A stretch of DNA of 64,000 bases from Clarireedia homoeocarpa (GCA_001465935.1 LNKV01000013.1:1-64000); one strand, 5' to 3'. Counted from the first letter of the stretch, positions 21,001 through 33,237 are shown. Made by a program: numbers and translations. The notes: generated from the sequence alone by a model not told the origin.

Positions 21001-21771
21001 GTGTTTTGGGGCAGTTACATAGAGGTCTTTTCGACGTGGTAGATTCGTTCCCTTTTCGGAGGGGTTGTAGGCAGCATTGGCAACGATACTTTGAAACTTC
21101 GCATTGCCGTTCACAACTTTGGGTTGCTCTTGATGACCAAAAGATCGTGATGTATTTTGAGAGGTTTTCGGTGCAAATGTCGTAGGCTTGATGTTTGCGC
21201 TGTTGCTAAGAGGATCTTCGTCGGAACTATCTCCTACGTAGGACGGGCCCTCATCATCGCTGTCAAGATTGATGATCTTTTTCTTTGCAGTAACCGGTTT
21301 CTTGGATATTCCTACCGGCGCCTTATAAGCAGTACCTGCTGGTGCCATCGCCGATGCCAGATTTCGCAGTGGGGAAGCGGCTATGACCGGTGTTGGTGAC
21401 CTTAATCTATCCTCACGTCTGCCAGTGTTTGCGTTGAAAGGTGAAGACGTAGGTACTTGTATGTGCTTGTTTGCAGGTATCGGAGAGTTGAATATAGGGT
21501 GGGGAGCTGGCGCAGATCTGTCAATGATTTGAGTCGGTTGAGTTTCGAACCTGCTAGCAGCAGGCGTATCTGGCACATAGCCAGCGAAGAGATCATCTCC
21601 ACTATCCACATCAGAGTTGTAAGCATTGGTATTGTTTGCCGAGTTGCTGGTAGACGTGTAACCAGATGCAGTTTTTTGTCGTTTGACTGCAGGGGAGTCG
21701 GGTACAAGGGGGGTATTGTTGCCAAAGTTGGAAGCCATACTTGGGGACTTCCAGAGAGAATTCGAGTCCAA
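18093..21771 (-). CDS. FUN30: SNF2-family chromatin remodeller FUN30/Fft3
   Basis: Exons 21771-19710, 19657-19524 and 19472-18093 give 1191 residues. The N-terminal half is disordered with acidic/Ser patches. A CUE-type ubiquitin-binding helix bundle is at about 280-323 (LRTNITRLRNILPKVSVLKA, GDIDAAAELLVQDE); a second helical segment near 430-470 may be another. The ATPase follows: LKDYQIVGLNWLNLMYNHDL, Walker A DDMGLGKT near 631-638, DEGH box (DEGHILKNGATQKN) characteristic of the FUN30/SMARCAD1 branch, LLLTGTPLQNNLVE, and the C-terminal lobe TTKAGGTGINLMYANKVI with AENRAHRVGQTRDVEVVRL. FUN30 enzymes act in silent chromatin maintenance and DNA end resection. Both introns are 51-52 bases. The gene is divergent from VMA21. 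Confidence 0.95.
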
Positions 21772-22269
21772 AGGAAGAACGATGCCGGCGATTTCAGTGT
21801 CCCCTTTTTTGAGTCTTAAAGTGATCGACCTTGTGTCCTGGGGGCTTGTCCTCTCCCACCAAACGTCCTAATAGTTCTTCTGCGACCAACCACAATAGGT
21901 AAAAGACTGTTTCCTCCAAAGTAGAATGATCAAAAGTCAAGCACAAAAATTAGTGAGTGTTGAAAGTACAAACGAATTGCTCAGCCATCGAATACCGTTC
22001 CGAAGTTGAATATGGACAAGACCGAGAAACGAGACTACTGACAAGAGAGAAGAAGTTGAGCCGTCCACGCTAAGAAAAGTTGACAATTTACGCGTCGTTC
22101 AACCCCATGTTCATTCGCGTAGTCATCTGTTAATCCATCTAACCTTACTCTTTGTATCAAAGTAGAGGGAGGGGCTTTGTACAAGATTTCACAAAGGGAT
22201 TTACCAAAACTACACACTGTGCTCCATCTATTTCCAGAACATCTTCCTATACAAGATCCTACACTCATC
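21772..22269. promoter_or_regulatory. Divergent promoter region, FUN30 / VMA21
   Basis: 498 bases between two divergent start codons with no coding signal. No specific site is recognised. Confidence 0.5.
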
Positions 22270-22794
22270 ATGGCGACCCGAAGAAACGTCTCCAACAAGC
22301 TTACGAGTGGGGAAGAAAAGGAAAAAGAGTTCAAGCCTGTTCCAGGAGCGAAGAGCGACATCGCCCCAGCTGTCCCTGCGTTTGTTTTCCTTTTCTATCT
22401 ATCATCTTATGGTCTACACCCATCATGTGTTCCTTAGCTTTATTATTATTATTATTATTATTATTTTGGTACTGACATAATTCCCCTCCATAGACAGGTG
22501 ATATACAAGCTCTTGGGCTTTACCTTTGCTATGATCGTGGTCCCCATTGGATCATATTTTGTGACTCTGGATACTCTCTTTGGGGGTACGTGTCTGAAAA
22601 GGACAGCGAGAAGTCTGGCCTTACTCCTAGGGCAATCATGTGCTAACAAGTCTCAAGGCAATTCAACGTATGCGGGTGCGCTGGCTGCGATCATGGCGAA
22701 CGTCGTCTTGATTGGTTATGTAATCGTTGCTATGAATGAAGATCAGAGTGAGGCCATAGAGACTGCAGAGAAGGACTCTAAGAAGGAGCTGTGA
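22270..22794 (+). CDS. VMA21: V-ATPase assembly factor VMA21
   Basis: Exons 22270-22379, 22494-22585 and 22658-22794 give 112 residues. VMA21 is an ER membrane chaperone for assembly of the vacuolar ATPase Vo sector. The sequence shows two membrane segments, VIYKLLGFTFAMIVVPIGSY and YAGALAAIMANVVLIGYVIV, joined by a short loop, a polar N-terminus, and a C-terminal Lys-Lys-Glu-Leu that fits the ER retrieval signal of the family. The intron 1 donor (GTTTGT) is weak, but the join gives the expected PAQVIYKLLGF. Intron 1 carries a long ATT/TTA trinucleotide run. Length and topology are typical. Confidence 0.9.
22440..22465. repeat. TTA/ATT microsatellite in VMA21 intron 1
   Basis: About eight to nine uninterrupted trinucleotide units inside the first intron, upstream of its acceptor. 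Length polymorphism is likely. Confidence 0.85.
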
Positions 22795-23292
22795 CGGAGT
22801 TCAGGCGTCTAGACCACGTCTGGGAGAGAGGAGAAATCAAAGCCGTTGAGGAATAGCGGTCTAAAAACTGGGTCATGAAAGGTATGGCTTTTGGCCAATC
22901 TTGTGGCTGTAACCTTACAAAGGAGTGTGATTAATCTTTCTTATTAAAATAGAAACGAGCCTCAAAGATTGGGATACATTCATTGTCATGTTTCCAGAAT
23001 ATACAATCGCAATGTGTGCTGTCCTTCCAACCAACTACTAACAGACAAACGTCCGCTCTCCGCACTCGTCCACAAATCGTCGTTTCCTGTGGTATTGAAA
23101 TGCGAACAAACGCAACCCTATACGCCACTCAATGCAAAATTCCAACCTCGACCGTAAACTTCCATTATATTCTTAGCCTTAACATCTGACCGGTCATGAA
23201 TATATCATTAGAATTTTGAGCCAAAAATCCTCTCTCCTTTCGCCATCCCCAAATATCCCATATTAAATTTATATTAGCTCCACGGTGCACAA
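22795..23292. other. Intergenic, convergent 3' ends
   Basis: 3' flanks of VMA21 and the DUF2406 gene. No gene is seen. Confidence 0.6.
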
Positions 23293-24858
23293 CTACTTCT
23301 TGCTCAAACGTCTTCCGAACCAACTCTTCCGCTTTTCTTGTGGCGCTGGGCGAGCAGGCTCAGCTGCTGGAGATGTAATTTTGCCATTTGACTGATCCAG
23401 CCTGATCGGTACGCGTGCATCTTTTTGTGGAGACGGTCCTTGGTTTTGGTAACCAGGTTGAGGTCGTTGCTGGTCATTTATACCACTTCCTGGTGGTAGG
23501 TATTGAGGGTTGTTTCCAAATCCATTAAATCCGTAAGTCTCAATTGGCTCTTTCTGTTGTGGTGCGTGAATTCGGTCCACAGAACTGTTCTCGCTACTAG
23601 GATCGGTTGAATATCCCGCTGGATCTGCCGAGCTACCACTGCCCGAAGCTGTTGTTACCGTTTCGTACGAGTGCTGAACCCCTGAACTAGGATAAACACT
23701 GTTACCGCCGCTGTTGAAGTGAGGTTCTGATGCTGTTCTTGGGTATCGAGTTCGATTAGGATGGTATCCGTTACCGGGTCCACCAGAATTATCTATGCCA
23801 TTATTTCCGTTGTAGTAACTGTCCGGTCGTCCCATTCCGTTACCATTTTGGCTTTGCCGATAGCCTTGCGGGGATCCATAATAGCTCTGTTGGGAGTATC
23901 TCGGCCTTTCATCAGTGGTTACCTGGGTTCCTGCACGGCGGTGTGTTAGTGTATGCTTAATGATATCAATCCAATGGGCCTAGATAGCTGATTTGCCAAG
24001 GATGATAAGGGCGACTTGTAGTGCACTAGACAAGGTACACCAGCAAGCGAATTCCCGTCTTTTCGATGACACTTTGTGCCGGGTTGAAGGATAGGCATTC
24101 GCGAAATGGCCTGAGCGGCGCAGTTCGTAAATATGCAGGAAATTTGGTTGATCGCTTCGATGATTTTGCGGGAATTTTCTGGAAAGGAAATGAAGGAAGA
24201 AAGTTTTGGTATGAGCTCACCTCCAAAGTAACTGCTTCGACGGTTGTATGTTGAGCCAACATCTGATTCTGTAGGAAAGTAAAGTTAGCACCCATTCAAT
24301 TTAATAACTCGAATCTTGGGATACTAACCTGTACGTATGTATGACTTTCGCGAGGTATAGTTGCCGTCAATAGCTGCCTCAAAAGCTCGAATGGTGTCCA
24401 ATGGTCGTTCCCATCTACTTCTCGTCGGGTTTGATCGATCAGGATCAGCTGTAGAGAAGCAATCTGTCAGCGCATAGAACAAACACATAGTACTGAAATG
24501 GACTAACGAACCAATGGGGTTTCCCTGACTATCTTTGTGTTGAAGTGCTCGAATAGATGCCAGAGAAGACGCTTCGTTCGCAACAGCAGCTATAGGATTG
24601 TCAGTGTGCATATACCGCGATTTTATGGCTGCTCCTGTACTCACAAGGTTCGGCTTCCATCATTGCCATAGATGGATCGGCTTTTCCGTGAAGTCTCAAC
24701 GATTCCTTTTCGCGATGAGTTTCGATGATTTCAATTTTTGTACCACTTCCACTGCTTTTATGTGAATGAAGACTGAAGGCAGATGATTTCGTTCTTTGAC
24801 GACCTTGCCCTGGTCTCTGCTGCTCTCCTGGAGCCGAAGGTAACGGATGGTTCTGCAT
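23293..24858 (-). CDS. DUF2406 family fungal protein
   Basis: Exons 24858-24645, 24589-24512, 24448-24329, 24268-24221 and 23930-23293 give 365 residues. The first four short exons assemble the DUF2406 core: KADPSMAMMEAEPSAVANEA, SSLASIRALQHKDSQGNPIA, DPDRSNPTRSRWERPLDTIR and FEAAIDGNYTSRKSYI. The long last exon is a disordered Asn/Gly/Ser/Pro/Gln tail ending in a basic KRKSWFGRRLSKK. Pfam lists the family as uncharacterised; yeast members (YMR295C type) are reported at the cell periphery, so a cortex-linked role is possible but not shown here. Every junction restores the conserved frame. Intron 4 (290 bases) is unusually long for this window. Confidence 0.88.
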
Positions 24859-27713
24859 GTTTTAGATACTGTTCAAAAGTGGACTTTTGATTGTCGGTCT
24901 GTGGGTCGTGCAATTATTCTTAAAAGATCGTGAGCCTTATCGTCGTTATGCCACCTGGATGCAGAGTAGTATTGAGAGGTTGGTAAGGGTAATTGTGGAA
25001 CTTTTAAATGAGAGAAAGAAGGTGGTTGGGGTTTGCTTTATATCAAGAATCGACCTCTGTCTGGTATCAGAAAATTGATTTCCGAATTGAGTATAACGGA
25101 ATTCCTGTCGCCTGAAATCTTGATCGCGCCTTCGTTTGTGCGTATTAAGTGGTGCGAGAGATCCGAAAATATTGAGACCGGTGCTTTTGGCAATTCTCTA
25201 GCTGTGCCAGATAGGTAACGAGCGATGGGTCGTGCTGCAGCGATTCACAAATCCGCGAACTCCAATGCAAGCGAAGGTATTGGCGTCGGTGGCTACGGGA
25301 TGGAACAAATGGAGTTTGTAAACGAAGATAGTAGGTGAACTGATCGATGTCTGAAAGATGTTTGATGGGAAGGGCCAAAGAGGGGAACAAAAGTCGTTCT
25401 GGGAGAAGAAACGAGAAAGGTTTGAGAGATGGCGATGTGCGGGGGGGCCTTAGAGTTCGGAAAATACAAAGTAAGAATAGTAGGAGTATTGTGCGACACT
25501 GATAGGTAGGCGAGGTAGGTAGCAGTCAATGTAAGGATGGATAGATAGATAGCTATGTAACTGTGAAGTCTCGTATCCTAGCTTGATGACGAGGAAGATC
25601 GGTCTAATGGCTGTTTGTCTGTGTGTTCTGTCTCCTTAGTGCCGCCGCAGAGCAGACAAACCAAATCTTTGGTACGTTGGTACTGCAGTCCCTCTCTTCC
25701 AACGCCGACCTTCTCATTCGTCGCTCGGCCGTGGGGGAGGCCAACGGACGGTCTTTGGTCTTTGCGCGGCTTCGATTGAAAATATTTGGCGGTCCTCCTC
25801 TAAGCTCCTACTCCAAGCTGGCAGATACTTCGTACTTCGTGCTCTCTATGCCATCCAATTGCATGCGCAATCCTGATCGGAAACCTGAAATCCAGACGCG
25901 TGAGAGGTAGCATTGCGACGGCAATTCGTATGGTGCGTACCAGGATTAGAAGGAAAAGCACGATAAGTGGTGAATCGTTGGGTGGAGTGATGGGTGGAGT
26001 GAGAGCGAGGAACGAGAGGTGTCTCTGCGTATTCAGTCAGTGACGCAGACCGAACCAATACGGAGTCCGTGGATCCACTTGATCTGCAGCTAATCCTAAT
26101 AAGGCTATTTCCATGCCGGCTAAAACACGTTTGTGGGACTCTTTGCAGCTTAGAGGTGCAAATTCGAGAAGCTCGAGCCAGACCCAAGAGAAAGAGTCAA
26201 CGGAAAAGACTTGGTGCCAATGGCATTCCTGGCATCCTGGCGTCCTGGCGTCCTGGCATCCCGGCTTTTTCTGCTGAGAAGAAGAAAAATGTATTTTTGG
26301 CATTCCTTCTCGGAACCTGACCTTACCTCATGTTGCCTAGCTCGGAGGAATCAAGATTTTCCAAGTTCCTGAGCAGTTCTGCATCCGGATGAAACTTATT
26401 ACATATCTTCTATGTCTCACTTAAGGTGTGGATGGCGTAGTATGGTATCGCAAGGCAATTCGCACATCTCATCGAGTCTCTGGTGTTGTCCTTCATCGTC
26501 TGCCAGCTTCGAGAATACTACATATACGTGACACGGCATCTCTCCATTGGGATTATTGGATGAAACTACTATCAGGTCAACCTCGGGAAGACCCGTACGA
26601 CCTGTTTGCACTGAGTATTTTGGCGGTTAGGGAAGTGAGCTAATCAACGATGAGACGATAATGCGCCTTGGGCCTCTATGTCGATTCTAGCAGCTTTCAA
26701 GTAGGTTGTTGGAGGCTTTAATTGTTCACTTCAACACATCCAACAATATCTCTCTTCACAACTGCATATCGATTCTGCAAAAACTGATGGTGGCTGAGCG
26801 CTCGCCCTGTCCTACACCAATGAGCTCCAAGCACTACTTCAACGGAAGTCTCGGTTTCTTTTTGAATGAGACCTAAGCTGCAAGCCTGCCCATAGAAAAC
26901 GCCTTCGAAGAACCTTAGTGTCTATCATGATCCCTCTGCTTACGACTCGATTCTTAAGCACGTTGCTTAATCACCCAGACTGGTCAAATACTCTATCCCA
27001 GGTAGTTAGTTCTACATCCGGGGGAATCTGCCGAAATAGTGTTACGCGTGTTCATACTTCAAATCCTTCTCCAATTATCACTTTCCTACACATATCGAAG
27101 ATCTGTCTCAATATGCTGTCATGAAAGCAAGACAACAGAACCGCACTGCCACTGGACTTGTGGGATCTTCCCGGCTTAGCCTGTACTGCCCTTCCCGCGT
27201 TTTGCTTGATACCTCACGATTATGGCCAGCATACTACATTTTCTAGGCTATTTTCAACACTCACATACATGGATAGGTAAGCAGCCGCATGTTTCGAAAC
27301 AGACACAGCTGGAGAACTGTGAATGAGATTGGTTTCACGCTTAAAGGCACCTACCTTCTGGGGTAAGATTCAAATGGGAACTATTCTGGGCCTTGACAGC
27401 TGCGAATGCTCACATATAGAACCACTGTTCTTGAGCCAAAAACTAATATGATTGAGTTCTTAAGCCGAACAGACAGATGCATACTGCCCGTAAGAACAGC
27501 CAGGGATCGATGCACACTTTTGGTAAATAGATCATAATTATCCCATAAGCACATTCTGATGATATATGCCTTCCAGTCACTGGTTGTTATTTGCTTTATT
27601 GATATGCTATCGGCGCGGCTTGCTCTTTGTTGCTGCCACCACCGAGTGCCCAAATTGTGGCATCTCATCAACCATCACCCAGTTCCCCATGCTAACAACT
27701 CCTAACCAACTTT
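24859..27713. other. Intergenic, about 2.9 kb
   Basis: The left part is the DUF2406 promoter and 5' leader; the right end is the 3' flank of the eL33 gene. Short frames on both strands show no domain and no consistent splice structure. An 8-base tandem repeat is at 26228-26265. Confidence 0.5.
26228..26265. repeat. 8-bp tandem repeat (CCTGGCRT)
   Basis: CCTGGCAT, CCTGGCGT, CCTGGCGT, CCTGGCAT and a partial CCCGGC unit in direct order. Confidence 0.8.
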
Positions 27714-28496
27714 CTATACCGAAGAAGGATACAGCATGACTCGAACGGATGCGCCAAAGGACTTAGGTGGGAGGTTTTGTCTGAATCGTGCACGTACAAC
27801 ACCGGAGTTTCCTGTCAAATTCTGTCAGCACTGCGAATCTCCCAACCATGTATTTTGCACCATACCGTGTGGTCTAGCGATCTTGCCCCAGATGACTCTA
27901 ATCTTTGATCCTCTGACCTCCTTTTGCGCACGGTAAACGAAAGCGACCTTCTTCCCGCAGTAGAAGCTACAACATGTCAGAATCAGATCTTATCCATGAG
28001 ATAACGTCGTTGTGTTACGTACTTTGCAGCCTCGGTGGTATCAACACCCTCGATCTTGATCAAGCTGGTGCCTGGTGTTGAGTTCCTCTTTCCACGTTGG
28101 TAACTGAGGTGACGACCCCTAAAGTGATCACAATCAGTAACATGTCCGAAATCGCATCTCCATCGTATCAAATGCAAGTCTCCCGAAACTCCAACGACGT
28201 AATGGTCCCTCCAAAAAAGATGTCATTCTTCTTCCTTCTTTTTCAAATCCATTCGTCTCCCAGCACTTTGTTTCATCGAAATTGGATATGTACTTACTTA
28301 ACATAGACTAAAAACACACAAACGTCAGCAATTGTATTGAAAACATAAATTTGACATTGTCTGCAACACGAAACTCCCCCGAGCATCTCCGCATCTCGCG
28401 ACTGCCCAGTACCCAACAGCTTCTTGTGTGCGAGACCAATAGGTGAAATCTGGGACTAAGATAGAACTCACGTCTGTGACCGGCTTCGGATGGCAT
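27714..28496 (-). CDS. RPL33: 60S ribosomal protein L33 (eL33, L35Ae)
   Basis: Five exons: 28496-28472, 28307-28298, 28118-28023, 27966-27866 and 27811-27714, giving 109 residues, the family length. The protein reads MPSEAGHRLYVKGRHLSYQR, then TSLIKIEGVDTTEAANFYCG, KKVAFVYRAQKEVRGSKIRV, IWGKIARPHGNSGVVRARF and ends RVMLYPSSV, all diagnostic of eL33. It is a large-subunit protein near the tRNA exit region. Exon 2 is a 10-nt microexon (TCTATGTTAA) flanked by TTTTTAG and GTAAGT; it supplies most of Leu-Tyr-Val-Lys and keeps the frame. Because it is 10 nt long, skipping would shift the frame. Clustering of introns near the start codon is common in fungal ribosomal protein genes. Confidence 0.95.
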
Positions 28497-29804
28497 TTTG
28501 GCGAAGTTCTCTCGAAAATAGAATTGATGTCGAGAGGGTTGTGATGATTAAAATCAACGACAAGTCCTAATTAAAAGACTTCGTTCGGTGGGCGGTGAGG
28601 TTGTCGGCGTCGAAATTGTCGTTGGTCGTTAACTTCTTTTTCCCCAAATTGAAAATCGTTGCAGGGTCGCTAAAATTCTAGGGCTCGTCTGCCCCGCTGA
28701 CTAAGAATAATTTTCTCGCAAGCCCTTGTTGCCTCAAACATTGGGCTTTAATTTCTTGCCAAGAATCCAACCGAGCCAACCTCGCTTCAAGCGGAATAAC
28801 TATTTCTCCGGGTGGCCCTCCCCTCCTTTACTCGCATCACGCATCAACACTTGCATCATGTGAATGTATAGAGAGCTCGGTCGCCAATCCAGCCAGGTCT
28901 GTTATAGTTCATGATGTGTTTTGTCTTGCGAGGAGTTACGGAGTCACAAGTGTACAGCTGTCACCAACATTTATACGGTAATCCTTGTTTCCGGATCTAT
29001 ACCACAGCTTCAGCGTGTTCCTTCTCGAGATATGCAGATGCATGACTTTCTCTGTTCGACCGAATCCCGAGTTTTCCAGCAAGCCAAAAAAAAAAGTCTC
29101 GAGAAAAGTGCTAGAGTATCGGCCGAAGAACTGGAATGATATCGCGATGGGATGCTGTCAACATGCTATACAAATTTCAGGAGGAAACATCTGTGTAGAT
29201 TATCACTTTGTAAATATTTACTCCGGACAGTGAAGTCCAGCGTAAAGGCTGGATGCAGCCTGCTATCTGCATTGTAGGTAAGGATCGTAAATTTGGTTGC
29301 ATCTACGAAGGTATAGCTTGGGTAGCTGCCGCACTTATTCGTCAATAGAGGGGCGGGGCAATCTTGCAAGCTACCAGCGTCAATCAATATATCGGTTTGG
29401 CAGCAGTCACTTGTAGGAGGGATTTCGACGTAGATATCTTCAATTCAAGACGATTGATTAACAGATTTGTGGTACGACAAAGAGCAGATCCTCAAACATG
29501 GATTTGGTTTGAGAATCAAAACTGTCGCGAGCGGAAGCTGCAAAAAGGAGATGTTATTATTCATCTCCCCCTCCTGTGTAGCTGTGCTCACATATTCCAG
29601 CCGGCTCTTCGGGGTCCATCCGGAGATAGAGACTACCTAATTAACACATTTTCATCCGTCATCTTAGCGGGGTTCTTCCATCAAAACCGACAGGCCCAAC
29701 ACTTTCTTGTCCTGCATACAACTATCAGTCCTTCGTCCTCAAAATACCCTTTGATCCTCATTCCTCCTCATTCTTCTCTTCTTTTCGAACCAAAATCATT
29801 CACA
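28497..29804. promoter_or_regulatory. Divergent promoter region, eL33 / G6PD
   Basis: 1.3 kb between divergent start codons. On the eL33 side, around 28670-28690, AGCCCTAGAATTTTAGCGAC (minus strand) holds a CCCTA core like the box in front of uL5. No coding frame is supported, although a 168-codon frame at 29364-29870 runs through the leader into exon 1 of the dehydrogenase gene. Confidence 0.5.
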
Positions 29805-31793
29805 ATGGCCGACACTGTAATCAAGCCAGACGAGCCTGGCAATGCTGGGTATGTTTGTTTGTTTGGTTGAGTCTTCCGGTGCTTCTACGTCACTCAAGAG
29901 GCACATCGATCAACATACCTCTTTGGAGCCTCGACCACTGTGCTAGAGTGGTCGGAACACATCGCTGAAGCTGTAGCATGACGATAGGGTTCTCCGGAAG
30001 ATGCTTTCGCCCGCATCGGAACCGTTCAATTGCTTTTGCAAAGAGTGATAGCTAACTGTTTCCTGCCCCACCTTAGAACAATCGAATTGAAGGATAACAC
30101 CATTATCATCGTTTTGGGAGCATCCGGTGATCTGGCGAAGAAGAAGACGGTTAGGATCTCTTCCATCCTTGGGTTAGAACTCTACTGATTTGTGCTACCC
30201 GCAGTTTCCGGCTCTTTTCGGTCTCGTAAGTAGAGAGGGCGGATCTTAAGCAACCAGCCCGAATTAATCATTACAATAGTATCGCAACCAATTTTTGCCC
30301 AAAGACACTAGGATCGTCGGATATGCACGAACAAAAATGGACCATGAGGAGTACATTAAGAGGGTCAAGTCGCATATCAAGACCCCCACGAAGGATATGG
30401 AACAGCAGCTTCAGGACTTCTGTGACATCTGCACATATGTTTCAGGACAGTACGATAAGCCTGAGGGGTTCACCGAACTCCGAAAGCATTGCGAGGAATT
30501 CGAGAAGGGCCGATCAGAGGCAAACCGAATCTTCTACATGGCTTTACCCCCAAGTGTCTTCACTACTGTATCTCAGCAACTGAAAGCCAACACATACCCC
30601 AAAAATGGCATTGCAAGAATCATTGTAGGACCCGCCTCGTCGTAGCTTTTTGTTTGGCGCATGCTAACTTTATCTCGTAGGTCGAGAAACCATTTGGAAA
30701 AGACTTGGGAAGTTCTCGGGAGTTACAAAAGTCTTTGGAGCCGAACTGGAAGGAGGAAGAGATCTTCCGTATTGATCACTACCTTGGAAAGGAGATGGTT
30801 AAGAACATTTTGATTTTGAGATTTGGAAATGAATTCTTTGGTGCCACTTGGAACCGCAACCACATCGACAATGTGCAGATTACCTTCAAAGAACCTTTCG
30901 GAACGGAGGGACGAGGTGGATACTTCGACGAGTTCGGTATCATCAGAGATGTCATGCAAAACCATCTCCTACAGGTTCTCACCCTACTCGCTATGGAACG
31001 ACCAATTTCATTCTCCGCAGAGGACATCAGAGACGAGAAGGTCCGCGTTCTCCGCGGTATTCCAGCAATCGAGCCAAAGAATGTCATCATTGGACAATAT
31101 GGCAAATCTTTAGATGGCACCAAACCTTCCTACAAGGAGGATGACACTGTTCCAAAGGACTCGAGATGTCCAACCTTTTGCGCAATGGTCGCCTACATCA
31201 AGAACGAGCGCTGGGACGGCGTGCCATTCATCCTGAAGGCCGGTAAGGCTCTGAACGAGCAGAAGACCGAGATTAGAATTCAATTCAAGGATGTGACATC
31301 AGGTATCTTCAAGGATATCCCAAGAAACGAGCTTGTCATGCGTATTCAACCCAACGAGAGTGTTTATATCAAGATGAACTCAAAGCTTCCCGGATTGAGC
31401 ATGCAAACTGTTGTTACCGAGCTCGACTTGACCTACCGCCGAAGATTCTCGGATCTCAAGATCCCAGAAGCATACGAATCTCTCATTCTCGACGCCCTTA
31501 AGGGTGATCACTCCAACTTCGTGCGTGATGATGAACTTGATGCAAGTTGGAGAATCTTCACGCCACTCCTTCATTACCTCGATGACAACAAGGAGATAAT
31601 CCCCATGGAATACCCATACGGTAAGCTTCATAACTTGAAATAGCCTACCTTTATCGATACTTAACTAACATATTTCATAGGCTCGCGCGGTCCCGCCGTC
31701 CTTGACGACTTCACCTCTTCTTATGGCTACAAATTCAGCGATGCAGCCGGTTATCAATGGCCAACCACACAGACAGCACCAAACAAGCTGTAA
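29805..31793 (+). CDS. ZWF1: Glucose-6-phosphate 1-dehydrogenase
   Basis: First and rate-limiting step of the oxidative pentose phosphate pathway: glucose-6-phosphate plus NADP+ to 6-phosphogluconolactone and NADPH, in the cytosol. Six exons: 29805-29848, 30077-30149, 30205-30225, 30280-30624, 30681-31620 and 31681-31793, giving 511 residues, as expected for fungi. The NADP site VLGASGDLAKKKTFPALFGL is split across exons 2-3; EKPFGKDLG follows the exon 4-5 junction, and the substrate motif RIDHYLGKEMV is at about 191-201. WNRNHIDNVQITFKEPFGTE and EYPYGSRGP are further family blocks. Exon 3 is only 21 nt (FPALFGL). The first intron is 228 bases, the others about 54-60. The 5'-biased introns resemble those of Aspergillus gsdA. 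Confidence 0.97.
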
Positions 31794-32640
31794 AATCTGT
31801 CTATGCACCCTAGAAACTAGATATCCTGGCATGAATTTGATTAGATAGGAACAAACGAGGGAATATTTTCATGTTGTAGTGGATATGTATCTCATTTTCG
31901 TCTTGTTAGCAGAATGAAAAAGCCTTTTTTTCCAAAAATGATGCCGATTGTGGTTTAACTTCTACTAGCATCTAGTGTGTATGTAATCTATGATCTATTT
32001 TTGCAGCTTGTAGGTTTTTTGTTCGTCTTAATGTTATGCCGTAGTCTTTGAAATTTCATAAATCATCATCTGTATCCGAGTGTCAGTGCACCACCACTTC
32101 CCAAGTTAATCCGGCTCTAACCTTCTGATGTTACCATTTTGACGCTTAATTCATAGGACAGCATTTATTCCCCTCCGTTACATGTGCGCTTACTTACCTT
32201 AAGTTACGTGCAGAAGATATGAGTGGGTGAGTCTCGTGTTCCCGGTAGTTGCATAGTGCATCTAACCTCTCGTCTATCAACACTACCTAGCGAGAGCCAC
32301 AAAACTACGATCCGGGCAAGAGCCGTTGAGTTTTGCGTGGGGTGTCTTTCAGGGTGGGAATGGATGAACATTGACTTCCGCTTATAGCTGGTTTTATATT
32401 CAAGTTGATTGTGTGGTATCAGTGCTTAATATCTAGTGTTTGTGTTGAAGACTTTCTTTCCGCTTTGCTCGCTCCATGCTGGCTAGGATCATATCAATGA
32501 CCAGTCTAAGACCATTCTCCTAGGCGCCCTCTCCGTGACTTCAAAACCCGCGCTATGCATCAAACCATGTCATCTCTCAGCATCCAAACCTCATCCCGCT
32601 TCCTGCCCCTCTTTACCCACCCGTCGCCTAACCCCACCTC
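31794..32640. other. Intergenic, convergent 3' ends
   Basis: 3' flanks of the dehydrogenase and CBS genes. No coding signal is seen. Confidence 0.6.
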
Positions 32641-33237
32641 CTAAGCTGGTCTTCTCCTCGCAAACTCCTCCAAATCCGTCCTCGTTGCCACCCCCAGCAC
32701 AAACCTCCTCCGCTCATCCGTCACAACTGCAAACTCCTGTTTTCCTCTCCCCTCGGCCTCCTCACCCACCCCATTAAAGAAACTCTCTAGCTCTTCCAAC
32801 GGCGTATCCATCGTAATGACTTTATACACTTTGCCCTTCCTCCTGAACTTCACCATTGCTTTCGCTACCTCGTCGCTTTCTTGCACCGTGCCTTCTTCTA
32901 AGAGTTTGCGCAGGTGTGGGATCGAGAGGTACCCGAGGAGGGCGCGGGTGTCGGGTGTTATGACTGTTAGGTGCGTGTAGTCGCGTTCGAAGGCCGTGAG
33001 GAGCGCGTAGGAGATGGGGTCGGTGGGGTTGCAAGATAGGGCGGAGGGAGGATCAAGATCTTCGACTGTGGCCTGTGGTCGAGGGGTTAGTGAGCGGGTG
33101 GTTTGGTGGGGGAGGAGGGGCCGACTTACCCCTCTATAGCGATTTGCTAGTTTTGAGAGAGGCGGATTCGAGGATGAAGAGGTATCCGGGACGCTGGATA
33201 CTCTGCTAGTGGGTTCTGCAGATATCGAGGTCGCCAT
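32641..33237 (-). CDS. CBS domain protein
   Basis: Exons 33237-33130 and 33072-32641 give 179 residues. The N-terminal 30 residues are Ser/Pro-rich. Then LSKLANRYRG joins ATVEDLDPPSALSCNPTDPI after removal of a 57-base intron that was in frame. FERDYTHLTVITPDTRALLG with YLSIPHLRKLLEEG, and MDTPLEELESFFNG with QEFAVVTDERRRFVLGVATR, form two CBS motifs, that is one Bateman module. Such modules bind adenosine nucleotides and regulate partners; small stand-alone fungal CBS proteins have no settled role. There is no catalytic domain. The gene is divergent from the phosphate carrier, 745 bases away. Confidence 0.85.
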   Translation of the reverse strand: MATSISAEPTSRVSSVPDTSSSSNPPLSKLANRYRGVSRPLLPHQTTRSLTPRPQATVEDLDPPSALSCNPTDPISYALLTAFERDYTHLTVITPDTRALLGYLSIPHLRKLLEEGTVQESDEVAKAMVKFRRKGKVYKVITMDTPLEELESFFNGVGEEAEGRGKQEFAVVTDERRRFVLGVATRTDLEEFARRRPA

